The notes: generated by a model not told the origin, from the letters alone. Counted from the first letter of the stretch, positions 27,909 through 40,717 are shown. The stretch is DNA of 64,000 nt from Kutzneria sp. CA-103260 (GCF_018263855.1 NZ_CP073318.1:11036001-11100000); one strand, 5' to 3'. Made by a program: numbers and translations.

Positions 27909-28805
27909 ATGCGGAGTCTGTCGATCCTGCTCGCTGCTCTGTTGTCCGTGGCGTTCGCCCTGCCGGCGGCCGCGGCGACCACCGACAAGCGCGTTGTCGT
28001 CTACTACCAGACCCAGTACAGCAACGGCGCGTATGTGTCGCCGCTGCCGTTGCTCACCAACAACACCGGTGTCACCGACGTCGAGGTCGCGGCGATCCAC
28101 CTCGACGACAACAGTGTCGTGCACCTCAACGACGATCCGCCCGACGCGGCCAAGTTCACCCAGATGTGGCAGGACCTGGCCACGATGCAGGCCCAGGGCG
28201 TGCACGTGCTCGCCATGGTCGGCGGCGCCGCGCAGGGTAGCTTCCAGCGGCTGGACACCCAGTTCGACACCTACTACCCGTTGCTGCACAACCTGATCAC
28301 CACGTACCACCTCGACGGTGTCGATCTCGACGTCGAGGAGGACATGTCGCTCGCCGGCATGGAGCGGTTGGTCGACCAACTGCGCTCCGACTTCGGCTCG
28401 GGTTTCGACATCGCGCTCGCGCCGGTCGCCAGCGCGCTGAACGGCGGCGGCAACCTGTCCGGCTTCAGCTACGACTCCCTGATGCAGGACCGGGGTTCGT
28501 CCATCTCCTTCCTCAATGCCCAGTTCTACAGCGGCTTCGGCAGCATGGCGACGACCGACGACTACGAGTCGATCCTCGGCCGCGGCCTGGTGCCCGCGAG
28601 CAAACTCGTCGCCGGCACGCTCACCAGTTCCGACAACGGCAGCGGCTTCGTGCCGGTCGAGACCGTGCAGAGCACCGTGCGCAGCCTGGTGTCCTCGCAC
28701 TCCGACTTCGGCGGCGTCGCGGGCTGGGAGTACTTCAACTCCCAGCCCGGAGGCGCCGCGGCCCCGTGGCAGTGGGCCTCGGCAATGTCCTCGGCCCAGC
28801 AGTGA
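27909..28805 (+). CDS. Secreted GH18 family glycoside hydrolase
   Basis: A 298-residue secreted enzyme. A Sec signal peptide (RSLSILLAALLSVAFALPAAAA) is followed by a GH18 TIM barrel: VVVYYQTQYSNGAYVSP, and the catalytic DGVDLDVEE with acid/base Glu143. The FLNAQFYSGFG segment gives the substrate-assisting Tyr region and VAGWEYFNSQPGG the final barrel strand. It is small, closer to endo-beta-N-acetylglucosaminidases and single-domain chitinases than to multidomain chitinases. ATG at 27909. The flanking genes encode other secreted enzymes. Confidence 0.88.
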   Translation: MRSLSILLAALLSVAFALPAAAATTDKRVVVYYQTQYSNGAYVSPLPLLTNNTGVTDVEVAAIHLDDNSVVHLNDDPPDAAKFTQMWQDLATMQAQGVHVLAMVGGAAQGSFQRLDTQFDTYYPLLHNLITTYHLDGVDLDVEEDMSLAGMERLVDQLRSDFGSGFDIALAPVASALNGGGNLSGFSYDSLMQDRGSSISFLNAQFYSGFGSMATTDDYESILGRGLVPASKLVAGTLTSSDNGSGFVPVETVQSTVRSLVSSHSDFGGVAGWEYFNSQPGGAAAPWQWASAMSSAQQ

Positions 28806-28809
28806 CCCG

Positions 28810-28879
28810 CGAGTCCCGCCCTCGGCCGACCATGCCACTGGTTTGTGAGGTTCGCTCGACTTCGGCCGGGCGGGACTCG
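28810..28879. terminator. Long inverted repeat between convergent secreted-enzyme genes
   Basis: An 11-bp perfect outer stem (28810-28820 with 28869-28879) continues, after a 2-base bulge, into a 7-bp stem (28823-28829 with 28862-28868) around a 32-base loop. It lies between GH18 and the convergent protease, fitting a bidirectional terminator. Confidence 0.7.
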
Positions 28880-28895
28880 TCGTGGTGCCCCGCCG

Positions 28896-29633
28896 TCAAC
28901 TTCGTTGGCTGCCTATCTGCTGCTCGATCCAGGACAGGTGCTGGGCGATACCGGTGGACAGTGTGCTTGTCGCGCACTCGCCGCCATTGTCGCCAGGGCC
29001 GGTCGTCTCACCGACCAGTGTCCAGTCACCGGTGCTGCCGACGAGTGCCGGGCCGCCCGAGTCACCGTGACACGCCGAGTGCGTCCGGTCACCGGAGACG
29101 CACACATCGCCCATACCGCCACCGCCCGCCAGGCATTTGCTGCTCGACAGCACCGTCAAGTCGATCTGTTGCAGGGTGTGCGGCGTCGCGCATGCCGGCC
29201 AACTCGTGCAGCCCCAGCCGAGCAAGCGCACCGCGGTACCCGCCGCGGGGTTGCTCTGTGGCAACTTGACCGGGGTGGAGTGCGCCGCCTTGCTCAGACG
29301 CATCATCGCCAGGTCGGTGCCGGGCTTGCTGACGACCTTGTCGATTTTGCCGACCTCGCCACCGGAGTTGCTGTCCATCGATCCGATCCGACCGGTGGAG
29401 GCTCTACCACAGTGGTTGGCCGTGACGATCCACTGCGGCGCGACCAGGCTGCCGCCGCAGCTGTTGCTCAGCGCGACGATGAAGGAGTAAGGCTCGGTGG
29501 CGTTGCGACCACCGATGATGTTGGTGTGCGGGGGAGCGGGCGACGCGGCCGCGGCCGCGGGCACCGACATTCCCAAGATCGTGGCAGACACTGCCACCGC
29601 CGTCAGGACAACTGTGCGCGTGGACATCCTCAT
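28896..29633 (-). CDS. Secreted trypsin-like serine protease (S1)
   Basis: A 245-residue secreted protease. Signal peptide to about residue 30; short propeptide; mature start IIGG at 39-42. Catalytic triad His74 (TANHC), Asp107 (GTDLAMMRL) and Ser192 (GDSGGP). Six cysteines fit the usual disulfides. Residue before the catalytic pocket is CHGDSGGP with Ser187-Ala188-Cys189, so trypsin-type Asp189 is not evident and the specificity may differ. The ATG at 29627 is an alternative start. Converges on the GH18 gene. Confidence 0.92.
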   Translation of the reverse strand: MRMSTRTVVLTAVAVSATILGMSVPAAAAASPAPPHTNIIGGRNATEPYSFIVALSNSCGGSLVAPQWIVTANHCGRASTGRIGSMDSNSGGEVGKIDKVVSKPGTDLAMMRLSKAAHSTPVKLPQSNPAAGTAVRLLGWGCTSWPACATPHTLQQIDLTVLSSSKCLAGGGGMGDVCVSGDRTHSACHGDSGGPALVGSTGDWTLVGETTGPGDNGGECATSTLSTGIAQHLSWIEQQIGSQRS

Positions 29634-29715
29634 CGTTCAGGCGTAAACCTGAGCCGCTCGCAGCAGCGCGGGACGCGCCGACGAGTGGCTGGCCGATGCT
29701 GGCCATTGAATCTTT

Positions 29716-31473
29716 TCAGACAGCCTGCAACGCCAGGAGGGCCACGTCGTCGTGGTCGCGGCCGGCGAGCCAGGCGTCGAGGAGGCGCTCGACGTGGTGG
29801 GTGAGGTGGTCGGCGGGCAGGCCGGCGCCGGAGCCGAGGGCATCGGTGAGGCGGTGGGCGCCGAACTGCTCGCTGCCGTCGGAGCCGCCGCGGGCCTCGG
29901 TGACGCCGTCGCTGTAGAGCAGGCAGACGTCGCCGGCGGAGAGGGTGACGGTGGCCTCGCCGAAGTGGGGATCGGGCAGCACGCCGACGAGGGTGCCGGG
30001 CACGGCGACCTCCTCGACGGCGCCGGAGGCCCGCAGCACGACGGGGGAGGGGTGGCCGCCGGAGGCGAGCCGGATGCGGACGGCGCCGGAGTCGAGGCGT
30101 TCCAGGGCGCCGACGACCAGGGTGGCGAAGCGGTTGTCGGCGCTGGTGAGAATGGCCTTGTTCAACAGGTGCAGCAGCTTGGTCGGCTCGGTCTCGACCA
30201 GCCGCAGCGCCTCGACGGTGTGGCGGATCCGGCCGGCCAGGGTGGCGGCCTCGACGCCGTTGCCGCAGACGTCGCCGAGCAGGAACAGGGCCCGGCCGTC
30301 GGATTCCGGGTACACGTCGTAGAAATCGCCGCCGACGCGGATGCTGCTCTGCGCCGGCCGGTAGCAGGCCGACCAGGCCACGCCGGGCGTCTCGGGCAGT
30401 TCGGCGGGCAGCAGGCTGGCCTCCAGCACCTCGGTGGCCCGGGCCTGCTCACTGTAGGAGTGGGCGGAGCTCAGCGCGGCCGCCGCCCGGCTGGCGTAGT
30501 CGCGCACGACGTCGAGCTGGTCCCCACGGGAATCGGCCCCACGGGAATCGGCCCCACGGGAATCGGCCCCACGGGAATCGGCCCCACGGGAATCGGCCCC
30601 ACGGGAATCGGCCCCACGGGAATCGGCCCCATGGGAATCGGCCCCATGGGAATCGGCCCCATGGGAATCGACACTGTGGGAACCGTTGCCGGCCAACACC
30701 AACGCGCCCGCGTCCAGGCCCTCGTGCCGCAGCGGCACCACGGTCACCGCGTCGGGGACGGCGGAGTTGGCCGCCACCAACCAATCCAGCCGCGCGCCGG
30801 GGACCGGCTGCCCGGGCAGCGGCCGGGTGGTCGAACCAGAGAAGGCCTCGGCCAGCGTGGTGACCGACCGCAGCACGTGCTGACCGACCCGGCCGTGCTC
30901 GGTGTCGCCGCCGCGGGTGTACCGCCACCACTCGACGCGGCCCCGCCGCGAGGGCAGCACCACGGCGCAGCAGTCGGCCAGCGTCGGCACGGCCAGCTGG
31001 ACGATGCTGCGCAGAGTCTCGTCACGGCGCAGAGAACTGCCCAGCAGCCGGCTGCTGTTGGCCAGAAACCGTGACTGCGCGCACTTCTCGCACCACGGCT
31101 CCTCCGGCTCGGCCGGATCACCATGCCACGCCACGTGGTCCGCGTCCAACTGAGTGGGTGTCCACAGCCAGGGCAGTCCCTGGCAGGTGGTTTCCACCGG
31201 GCCCTGCTCCGAACCAGTGAAACCGGCCACACCGGCGAGCTGGTCGCCGGGCCGCAGCTCGGGGAAGAGCTCGGTGGCACGACGGCTCACCACGCGCACC
31301 AGGCCGCGGCCGTCCCGCACCACCACCGCCCGGTCGGCAGCGTCCAGCAGCGCCTGCCACACGGCGGCGCCGACGGTTTCCTGCCTGCTCAGCGGTACTC
31401 CGCTCAACTCCGTTCCGGTCGATCCCGATCTGGTCGGCACGGGAATCCCAGGTGCGGAGCGTCGGTCGACCAC
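29716..31473 (-). CDS. PP2C (SpoIIE-type) phosphatase with PAS/GAF input
   Basis: A 585-residue serine phosphatase of partner-switch systems. Residues ~35-105 resemble a PAS domain (ALLDAADRAVVVRDGRGLVRVVSRRATELFP), ~130-345 a GAF domain interrupted by a repeat, and ~355-585 a SpoIIE-like PP2C domain with VGGDFYDVYP, FLLGDVCGNGVEAA, LASGGHPSPVVL and LLYSDGVTEARGG, the Asp residues that bind metal. Residues ~267-316 are ten five-residue repeats ADS(R/H)G. GTG start. The divergent neighbour is a soluble hybrid kinase, so the two may form one signalling unit. Confidence 0.9.
   Translation of the reverse strand: MVDRRSAPGIPVPTRSGSTGTELSGVPLSRQETVGAAVWQALLDAADRAVVVRDGRGLVRVVSRRATELFPELRPGDQLAGVAGFTGSEQGPVETTCQGLPWLWTPTQLDADHVAWHGDPAEPEEPWCEKCAQSRFLANSSRLLGSSLRRDETLRSIVQLAVPTLADCCAVVLPSRRGRVEWWRYTRGGDTEHGRVGQHVLRSVTTLAEAFSGSTTRPLPGQPVPGARLDWLVAANSAVPDAVTVVPLRHEGLDAGALVLAGNGSHSVDSHGADSHGADSHGADSRGADSRGADSRGADSRGADSRGADSRGADSRGDQLDVVRDYASRAAAALSSAHSYSEQARATEVLEASLLPAELPETPGVAWSACYRPAQSSIRVGGDFYDVYPESDGRALFLLGDVCGNGVEAATLAGRIRHTVEALRLVETEPTKLLHLLNKAILTSADNRFATLVVGALERLDSGAVRIRLASGGHPSPVVLRASGAVEEVAVPGTLVGVLPDPHFGEATVTLSAGDVCLLYSDGVTEARGGSDGSEQFGAHRLTDALGSGAGLPADHLTHHVERLLDAWLAGRDHDDVALLALQAV
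30525..30674. repeat. Minisatellite: ten 15-bp units within the PP2C gene
   Basis: The unit CACGGGAATCGGCCC repeats seven times exactly from 30525, then three times with one base changed (CATGGG...) up to 30674; the last unit is degenerate. It encodes the repeat ADSRG/ADSHG on the minus strand. The unit is a multiple of three, so copy changes would lengthen or shorten the linker without breaking the frame. Confidence 0.95.
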
Positions 31474-31584
31474 CGCGGCACCTCCAGACTCCTGGCCGGA
31501 TGAGCTTTCAGACTAGCCCGGCACACTCGACTGCTCACCATCACTCGTCTCGTGGCAGGCTAACTGTCACCGACACGCTATTCG

Positions 31585-35706
<4,122 letters not shown>

Positions 35707-35717
35707 CCCACGCTCAG

Positions 35718-35748
35718 CCCTAGGCATCCGGTGACGGGATGCCTAGGG
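35718..35748. terminator. Hairpin after the hybrid kinase gene, overlapping the next start
   Basis: CCCTAGGCATCC (35718-35729) and GGATGCCTAGGG (35737-35748) form a perfect 12-bp stem with a 7-base loop. It ends the kinase transcript, or hides the ATG at 35739 of the HAD gene, which lies in its 3' arm. Confidence 0.7.
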
Positions 35749-36314
35749 TCGTCGGGGTGGGCGCCAGCCGGCCGGTCTTGCTGCTGGACGTGGACGGGCC
35801 GCTGAACCCGTACATGGCCAAGCCGCACCGCAGACCCGACGGTTACAGCACGTATCGGACCAAACCCAGATCGTGGATCGCCGCCAACTCGCACCGGCCC
35901 GAGGCCTTCGTGCGGCCGCTGCGGGTGTGGCTGAACGTCGCGCACGGGGCCCGGCTGCTGTCGCTGCCCTACGAGCTGGTGTGGGCCACCACGTGGAAGG
36001 ACGAGGCCAACGAGTGGATCGGGCCACCGCTGCACCTGCCCGAACTGCCGTGGCTGGACTGGCCCCAGGAGCACATCGCCGATCCGGACGGCATCCACTG
36101 GAAGACCCGGCACATCGTGGAGTGGACCGGCGGGCGGCCGTTCGCCTGGGTGGACGACGAGATCGGGCCGGCCGACCGGGAGTTCGTCGCCGCCCACCAC
36201 GACGGTCCGGCCCTGCTGCACTGGGTCGACCCGCGCCTCGGGCTCCGCGACGAGGACTTCGACACCCTGGCCCGCTGGGCGGCCGGACAGAAGGCCGCCC
36301 AGCACGCGCCCTAG
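35739..36314 (+). CDS. HAD-like hydrolase domain protein
   Basis: A 191-residue protein with the HAD nucleophile motif VLLLDVDGPLNPY (nucleophile Asp and the +2 Asp) and a C-terminal FAWVDDEIGPAD that supplies the metal-binding acidic pair. It belongs to an actinobacterial group of small HAD proteins without assigned substrate. Two starts are possible: the ATG at 35739, inside a hairpin arm, or the GTG at 35757, which begins VGASRPVLLLDVDG and leaves the hairpin free as a terminator. The stop overlaps the convergent FKBP stop. Confidence 0.8.
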   Translation: MPRVVGVGASRPVLLLDVDGPLNPYMAKPHRRPDGYSTYRTKPRSWIAANSHRPEAFVRPLRVWLNVAHGARLLSLPYELVWATTWKDEANEWIGPPLHLPELPWLDWPQEHIADPDGIHWKTRHIVEWTGGRPFAWVDDEIGPADREFVAAHHDGPALLHWVDPRLGLRDEDFDTLARWAAGQKAAQHAP

Positions 36315-36685
36315 TTCACGCCGAGCAGGTCCACCACGAAGATCAGGGTCTCGCCCGGCTTGATGACGCCGCCGGCGCCGCGGTCGCCGTAGCCCAGGTG
36401 CGGCGGGATGACCAGCTTGCGCCGGCCGCCGACCTTCATGCCGGCCACGCCGCGGTCCCAGCCCTGGATGACCCGGCCGCCGCCGAGCGGGAACTGGAAG
36501 GCCTGGCCGCGGTCCCAGGAGGCGTCGAACTGCTCACCGGTCGAGTGCGCGACACCCACGTAGTGCACGTTCACCAGCTGGCCGGCCGTGGCCTCCGGGC
36601 CCTCGCCAACGGTGATGTCCTCGATGACCAGGTCGGCCGGGGCCGGGCCGTCGTGCGGGTCGACAATGGGCTTTTCCAGCGCCAT
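36311..36685 (-). CDS. FKBP-type peptidyl-prolyl isomerase
   Basis: A 124-residue cytosolic FKBP. The full domain is present: VNVHYVGVAHSTGEQFDASWDRGQAFQFPLG, RVIQGWDRGVAGMKVGGRRKLVIPPHLGYGDRG and ETLIFVVDLLGVN. These include the Tyr, Phe/Asp, Val-Ile and Trp that line the proline pocket. Strong ribosome site GAGGAGAGC precedes the ATG at 36685. Converges on the HAD gene with a 4-base overlap. Confidence 0.96.
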   Translation of the reverse strand: MALEKPIVDPHDGPAPADLVIEDITVGEGPEATAGQLVNVHYVGVAHSTGEQFDASWDRGQAFQFPLGGGRVIQGWDRGVAGMKVGGRRKLVIPPHLGYGDRGAGGVIKPGETLIFVVDLLGVN

Positions 36686-36734
36686 GGTGAAGCTCTCCTC
36701 ACGTGTTACAGGTGTGACTCACCCTAGCGGAGGG

Positions 36735-37364
36735 CTACCGCAGCAACCCCCGAGCGAAGGCGGTGGCGACCGCGGCGGCGCGGTCGGAGACGCCGAGCTT
36801 GGCGTACAGGTGCAGCAGGTGGGTCTTGACCGTGGCCTCGCTGATGAACAGCTGGGCGGCGGCCTCGCGGTTGGTCGCGCCCTTGGCTATCAGCGCCAGC
36901 ACTTCCAGCTCCCGCTTGCTCAGGTCGTCCTTGGCCGGCGCGCGGACCTGGCCGAGCAGCTTGGTGGCGACGGTGGGGGACAGCACGGCTTCGCCCCGGG
37001 CGGCGGCGCGGACGGCGCGCAGCAGCTCGGCGCGGGGGGTGTCCTTGAGCAGGTAGCCGGTGGCGCCGGCCTCGATGGCCGGGAGGACGTCGCTGTCGGT
37101 GTCGTAGGTGGTGAGGACCAGGACCTTGGACCGGATCGCTAGCGTTGCTAGCTTCCGTATCGCCGCTACGCCGTCCATGCCGGGCATGCGCAGATCCATC
37201 AGCACGACGTCGGGCGCAAGCGATTGCGCGTAGGCGACGGCCTCGGCGCCGTCGGCGGCCTCGCCCACCACCTCGAACTCCGGGTCCCCGGCGAACATGC
37301 CGTGCAGGCCGTTGCGCACGACCGGGTGGTCGTCGACGATGAGCAGCCGGATCGGGTCACTCAC
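36735..37364 (-). CDS. NarL/LuxR-type response regulator
   Basis: A 209-residue response regulator. The receiver has DDH at 11-13, phosphoacceptor Asp57 in VVLMDLRMPGMDG, and Lys in YLLKDTPRAEL; the C-terminal LuxR HTH is LSKRELEVLALIAKGATNREAAAQLFISEATVKTHLLHLYAKLGV. Starts at a GTG 8 bases inside the end of the sensor kinase gene, so the pair is coupled. Third and fourth genes of an operon with an ABC exporter it probably controls. The LATLA stretch near residue 71 is written with two rare CTA codons that make the palindrome at 37139. Confidence 0.95.
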   Translation of the reverse strand: MSDPIRLLIVDDHPVVRNGLHGMFAGDPEFEVVGEAADGAEAVAYAQSLAPDVVLMDLRMPGMDGVAAIRKLATLAIRSKVLVLTTYDTDSDVLPAIEAGATGYLLKDTPRAELLRAVRAAARGEAVLSPTVATKLLGQVRAPAKDDLSKRELEVLALIAKGATNREAAAQLFISEATVKTHLLHLYAKLGVSDRAAAVATAFARGLLR

Positions 37365-38466
37365 CGGGCACGCTCGCCGAGATCGCGGTGCCGGTCCCCG
37401 GCTCCGACTCGACGGCCAGGGTGCCGCCGACGCCGTCCATCCGCTGGCGCATCACGGTCAACCCGAATCCCCCGTCCCGGCCACGGGAGAAGCCCCGGCC
37501 GTCGTCCCGCACATCCAACACCACCTGGTCGTCCAAATAGGACAAGGTGACGCCCACTCGGGACGCGTCGGCGTGCTTGGCGATGTTGGCCAGCGCCTCC
37601 TGCGCCACCCGGTACAGCGCCACCTCCTGGTCGGGCGTCACCGGCCGTGGCGGCCCGTCGGTCGACATCGTCGCCGGCACGCCGGCCTCCCGCGACCAGT
37701 TCTCCGCCAGCTCCGCCACCGCGTCGACCAATCTGTTGTCCTCCAACGGCTCCGGCCGCAGCGCCTGCACCGACCGGCGGGCCTGGGCCAGGCTCTCCCG
37801 GGCCAGCCGGGCGGCCTTGTCCAGGTGCTCCTGGTCGCCGGTCTGCTCGGCCGCCTGGAGCTGGGTGACGATGCCGGCCAGGCCCTGGGCCAGCGTGTCG
37901 TGGATCTCCCGGGCCATCCGCTGCCGCTCGTCCAGCACGCCGGCCTCCCGGGCCTGCACCAGCAGCTGCTCGTGCAGGCCGCTGTTCTCGGCCAGCGCCC
38001 CGGCCAGCTCCTCGCTGGTGCGCCGGTGCTTCTCGCTCTGCCGGCCGATCATCACCCCGGCGTAGATCATCGGCAGCATCACGCTGGCCAGCACCGACCA
38101 CATCGGACTCTCGGACTGCTGCAACAGCACCGACAGCACGGTCTGGGCGCCGACGCCGACCGCGATCCAGCGGGTCGGCAGCAGGTTGATGGCCTGGCCG
38201 AAGCAGATCGCGCCGAAGATCGAGAACCAGGAGTTGCTCCACTGCAGCGCGAGGGTCAGCGCCAGCAGCACGACGTACTGAAGGATCGGCCACCGCGGCA
38301 GGCCCAGCCGGGTCCGCAGCAGCCACACCGCGGTCACCCCGGCCAGGACCAGCGTGACCCAGGCCGCCTGGTGGGCGCCGAGCGGCACGGCCAGCGCCAG
38401 CACGGTGGACAGGGCCAGCAGCACGTAGCCGCTGGCCCAGAAGATCAGCCGGTCCTTCTCGGTCAT
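37357..38466 (-). CDS. Sensor histidine kinase (DesK/NarL-partner type)
   Basis: A 369-residue membrane kinase. About five or six N-terminal membrane helices (residues 8-150) are followed by a short coiled coil, HisKA_3 (RMAREIHDTLAQGLAGIVTQLQAAE, phosphoacceptor His) and HATPase_c (LYRVAQEALANIAKHADAS, VRDDGRGF, GGFGLTVMRQRMDGVGG). The class senses envelope stress or drugs and phosphorylates LuxR-type regulators. It lies 6 bases after the ABC permease gene and overlaps the response regulator. Confidence 0.95.
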   Translation of the reverse strand: MTEKDRLIFWASGYVLLALSTVLALAVPLGAHQAAWVTLVLAGVTAVWLLRTRLGLPRWPILQYVVLLALTLALQWSNSWFSIFGAICFGQAINLLPTRWIAVGVGAQTVLSVLLQQSESPMWSVLASVMLPMIYAGVMIGRQSEKHRRTSEELAGALAENSGLHEQLLVQAREAGVLDERQRMAREIHDTLAQGLAGIVTQLQAAEQTGDQEHLDKAARLARESLAQARRSVQALRPEPLEDNRLVDAVAELAENWSREAGVPATMSTDGPPRPVTPDQEVALYRVAQEALANIAKHADASRVGVTLSYLDDQVVLDVRDDGRGFSRGRDGGFGLTVMRQRMDGVGGTLAVESEPGTGTAISASVPGE

Positions 38467-38472
38467 GCCGTG

Positions 38473-39192
38473 CTACTCCCAGCGGAACAGCCGGGCCGAG
38501 GCCAGCCCGAACACCACCGTGATGGTAGCCATCACGACCAGGTGCAGCGGCTGTGGGAAGTGGCCGCCCCACGCGTCGCGCATGGCCGCCATGCTCGCGC
38601 CCAGCGGCGTGTAGTCGCCGAGCTGGCCCAGGAATCCGGGCAGCACCTCGCGTGGGGTGAACACGCCGCCGAGGAACATGCTGACGAAGAACAGGAAGCT
38701 GCCGACGCCGCTGGCGACCCGGCCGGTCGGCGCGATGGCCGCCACCAGCAGACCGAGCGAGAACAGCGACAGGCAGCCGAGCACGAAGGCGAGCGCGAAA
38801 CCGAGGGGCTGTCCGGGCATCGGGAAGCCGATGACGGCGGCCGCGCCGATCACGATGGCGGCCAGCGTCACGGCCACCGCGCCGCCGACCAGCAACTGTC
38901 CGATCAGGACCTTGGACGGGTGCACCGGTGTGGTGTAGAGCCGGCGCAGGATGCCCTTCTCCCGGTAGCCGGCCAGGATCGACGGCATCAGGTTCATGGA
39001 CAGGATGGCCAGCGAGAACGAGATCGCCAGCGCGGGGAAGTAGGTGAGGATCGGGTCCGAGTCGCCCGGCGTGATGATCGAGCCGAAGGCCACGATGATC
39101 ATCAGCGGCACGATCAGGGTGGTCACGACGGCGAACGGCTCCCGCAGGTACAGGCGCAGTTCGGTGGTGGCGATGCGCAGCTGGGCGCTCAT
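38473..39192 (-). CDS. ABC-2 type permease
   Basis: A 239-residue integral membrane protein with six predicted helices. It has the ABC2_membrane features of daunorubicin-type (DrrB) exporters: LRLYLREPFAVVTTLIVPLMIIVAFG, a SILAGYREKGILRRLYTTPV cytosolic loop and LGDYTPLGASMAAMRDA near the end. The ATG at 39192 has GAGGAG upstream. Between it and the ATPase gene lies an 18-codon reading frame overlapping both. Partners the ATPase encoded just upstream. Confidence 0.93.
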   Translation of the reverse strand: MSAQLRIATTELRLYLREPFAVVTTLIVPLMIIVAFGSIITPGDSDPILTYFPALAISFSLAILSMNLMPSILAGYREKGILRRLYTTPVHPSKVLIGQLLVGGAVAVTLAAIVIGAAAVIGFPMPGQPLGFALAFVLGCLSLFSLGLLVAAIAPTGRVASGVGSFLFFVSMFLGGVFTPREVLPGFLGQLGDYTPLGASMAAMRDAWGGHFPQPLHLVVMATITVVFGLASARLFRWE

Positions 39193-39245
39193 CGGCAGGT
39201 CTCCTCGCAAGTCGGTCGTGGGGTGGCGGCCAGCAGCGGGCCCAT
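39189..39245 (-). CDS. Candidate 18-residue bridging peptide between ABC genes
   Basis: An ATG at 39245 overlaps the ATPase stop (TGATG), is preceded by a strong ribosome site (GGAGGAG, about 8 bases), and its stop overlaps the permease ATG (ATGA). It encodes MGPLLAATPRPTCEETCR. Its value may lie in carrying ribosomes across the 52-base gap and coupling the two genes rather than in the peptide. Translation is not proven. Confidence 0.45.
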   Translation of the reverse strand: MGPLLAATPRPTCEETCR

Positions 39246-40159
39246 CAGTGCGTCTCCTCCAGCTTCTGGCCGGTCAGCGCGACGAAGGCGTCGTCCAGGC
39301 TGGCCTGCTCCACCCGCAGGTCGGCGGCCACGATCCGGTGCCGGGCCAGCACGGAGGTGACGGCCTGCAGCACGTCGCCGGTGCCGGACACCTCCAGCTG
39401 CGGGCCGACCTGGCGGATCGAGGTGACCTCGGGCAGGTCGCTGAGCAGGCCGTCGGGCACGGGCACGCTCGGCTTGAACCGGATGCGCTGCTCGGCGGCG
39501 ATCGAGGAGACCAGCCCGGCCGGGCTGTCCAGGGCGACCACCCGGCCGCGGTCGATGACGGCGACCCGGTCGCACAGCCGCTCGGCCTCGGCCATGAAGT
39601 GCGTGACGAGCAACACGGTGACGCCCCGGGCCCGGATGTCCTCGACCAGCCCCCAGGTGTCCCGGCGGGCGGCCGGGTCCAGGCCGGTGGTCAGCTCGTC
39701 GAGGATGGCGATCTCGGGCCTGCCGATCAGCGACAGCGCGATGAACAGCCGCTGCTTCTGGCCGCCGGAGAGCTTGCCGAACTGGGCGTTGGCCTTCTCG
39801 ACCAGGCCCCAGTCGTCCAGCAGTTGCCGCCAGTCCATCGGATCGGGGTAGAACGAGCCGTAGAGCTGCAGTGCCTCCTTGACCCGCATCTTGTCCGGCA
39901 GCTGGCTCTCCTGCAGCTGCACGCCGACCCGGCCGGTCAGCTTGTCGTGGTCGCGGTGCGGGTCGAGCCCGAGCACCCGCAGCGTGCCGCCGTCGGCCAC
40001 CCGCAGGCCGGAGACGCATTCCACGGTGGTGGTCTTGCCGGCGCCGTTCGGCCCGAGCACGCCGAAGATCTCGCCCTTCTGGACGGCGAACGACACGTCC
40101 TGCACGGCGACGTGATCCCGGTAACGCTTGTGGAGGTGCTCGACCTCGATGACGTCCAT
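39245..40159 (-). CDS. ABC transporter ATP-binding protein (drug exporter type)
   Basis: A 304-residue ATPase of the DrrA/CcmA type. Walker A GPNGAGKTTT, Q-loop near VQLQESQLPD, signature LSGGQKQR, Walker B IAILDELTTGLD and the switch His in LLVTHFMAEAE are all present; the usual DEP is DEL here. The last ~80 residues form the DrrA-type C-terminal extension. First gene of a four-gene operon: ATPase, permease, kinase, response regulator, the standard form of a self-regulated drug or peptide exporter. Confidence 0.95.
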   Translation of the reverse strand: MDVIEVEHLHKRYRDHVAVQDVSFAVQKGEIFGVLGPNGAGKTTTVECVSGLRVADGGTLRVLGLDPHRDHDKLTGRVGVQLQESQLPDKMRVKEALQLYGSFYPDPMDWRQLLDDWGLVEKANAQFGKLSGGQKQRLFIALSLIGRPEIAILDELTTGLDPAARRDTWGLVEDIRARGVTVLLVTHFMAEAERLCDRVAVIDRGRVVALDSPAGLVSSIAAEQRIRFKPSVPVPDGLLSDLPEVTSIRQVGPQLEVSGTGDVLQAVTSVLARHRIVAADLRVEQASLDDAFVALTGQKLEETH

Positions 40160-40315
40160 GGGACAAGCGTCGCTTTCCCGGCGCTGCCGCGGGATCGACC
40201 GGGTGATCAGACCGGGGTCAACCGATCGGTGGATGGCGGGGTCGGCACAAGTGGCCATGTGGACTGTGCGAGGATCCCCGACTGAGATCCACTGATGTCC
40301 CGAAAGGCGGAGGAG

Positions 40316-40717
40316 ATGGTCGACCACTCGCGCGTGCCGCGACTGATCTTCGCGGTGGTGGGCGTGCTCGTCGCCGTCATCGGCGTCGCTGGGCTGGTGC
40401 TCGGGCACGGCGGCTCGCTCGGCGACACCACGCCGACCGCGAGCTTCATCGGCCTGCAGCTCAGCCCGCTGCACAGCCTGCTGCTGGTGATCTTCGGGGT
40501 CGTCGGGGTGCTCACCTCGTTCGTGCGCCAGCTGACCGCGATCTGGGCGATGCTCCAGTTCGCGGTGTTCTCCGGCCTGTTCTGCTACGGCGTGGCGATC
40601 CCGGACTCGCTGGGCCTGAACATCGGCGACCACATCCTGCACATCGTGGTGCTGAGCATCAGCGCCATGTGCGCGCTGATGGTGGCCGCCCCGTACATGG
40701 GCTCCGACCGGCACTGA
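40316..40717 (+). CDS. Small four-helix membrane protein (DUF4383-like)
   Basis: A 133-residue protein with four predicted membrane helices (residues about 10-30, 45-65, 70-95 and 103-125) and a HILHIVV segment near the end, as in DUF4383-like proteins. Function unknown. The ATG at 40316 is preferred because AAAGG lies 8 bases upstream; an ATG at 40295 is in frame. It is divergent from the ABC exporter operon and converges on a HesB-like gene. Confidence 0.7.
   Translation: MVDHSRVPRLIFAVVGVLVAVIGVAGLVLGHGGSLGDTTPTASFIGLQLSPLHSLLLVIFGVVGVLTSFVRQLTAIWAMLQFAVFSGLFCYGVAIPDSLGLNIGDHILHIVVLSISAMCALMVAAPYMGSDRH

Noticed and set aside
30525..30674. CRISPR-like short repeats
   Set aside because: The 15-bp units are directly contiguous with no spacers and encode a peptide repeat in frame.
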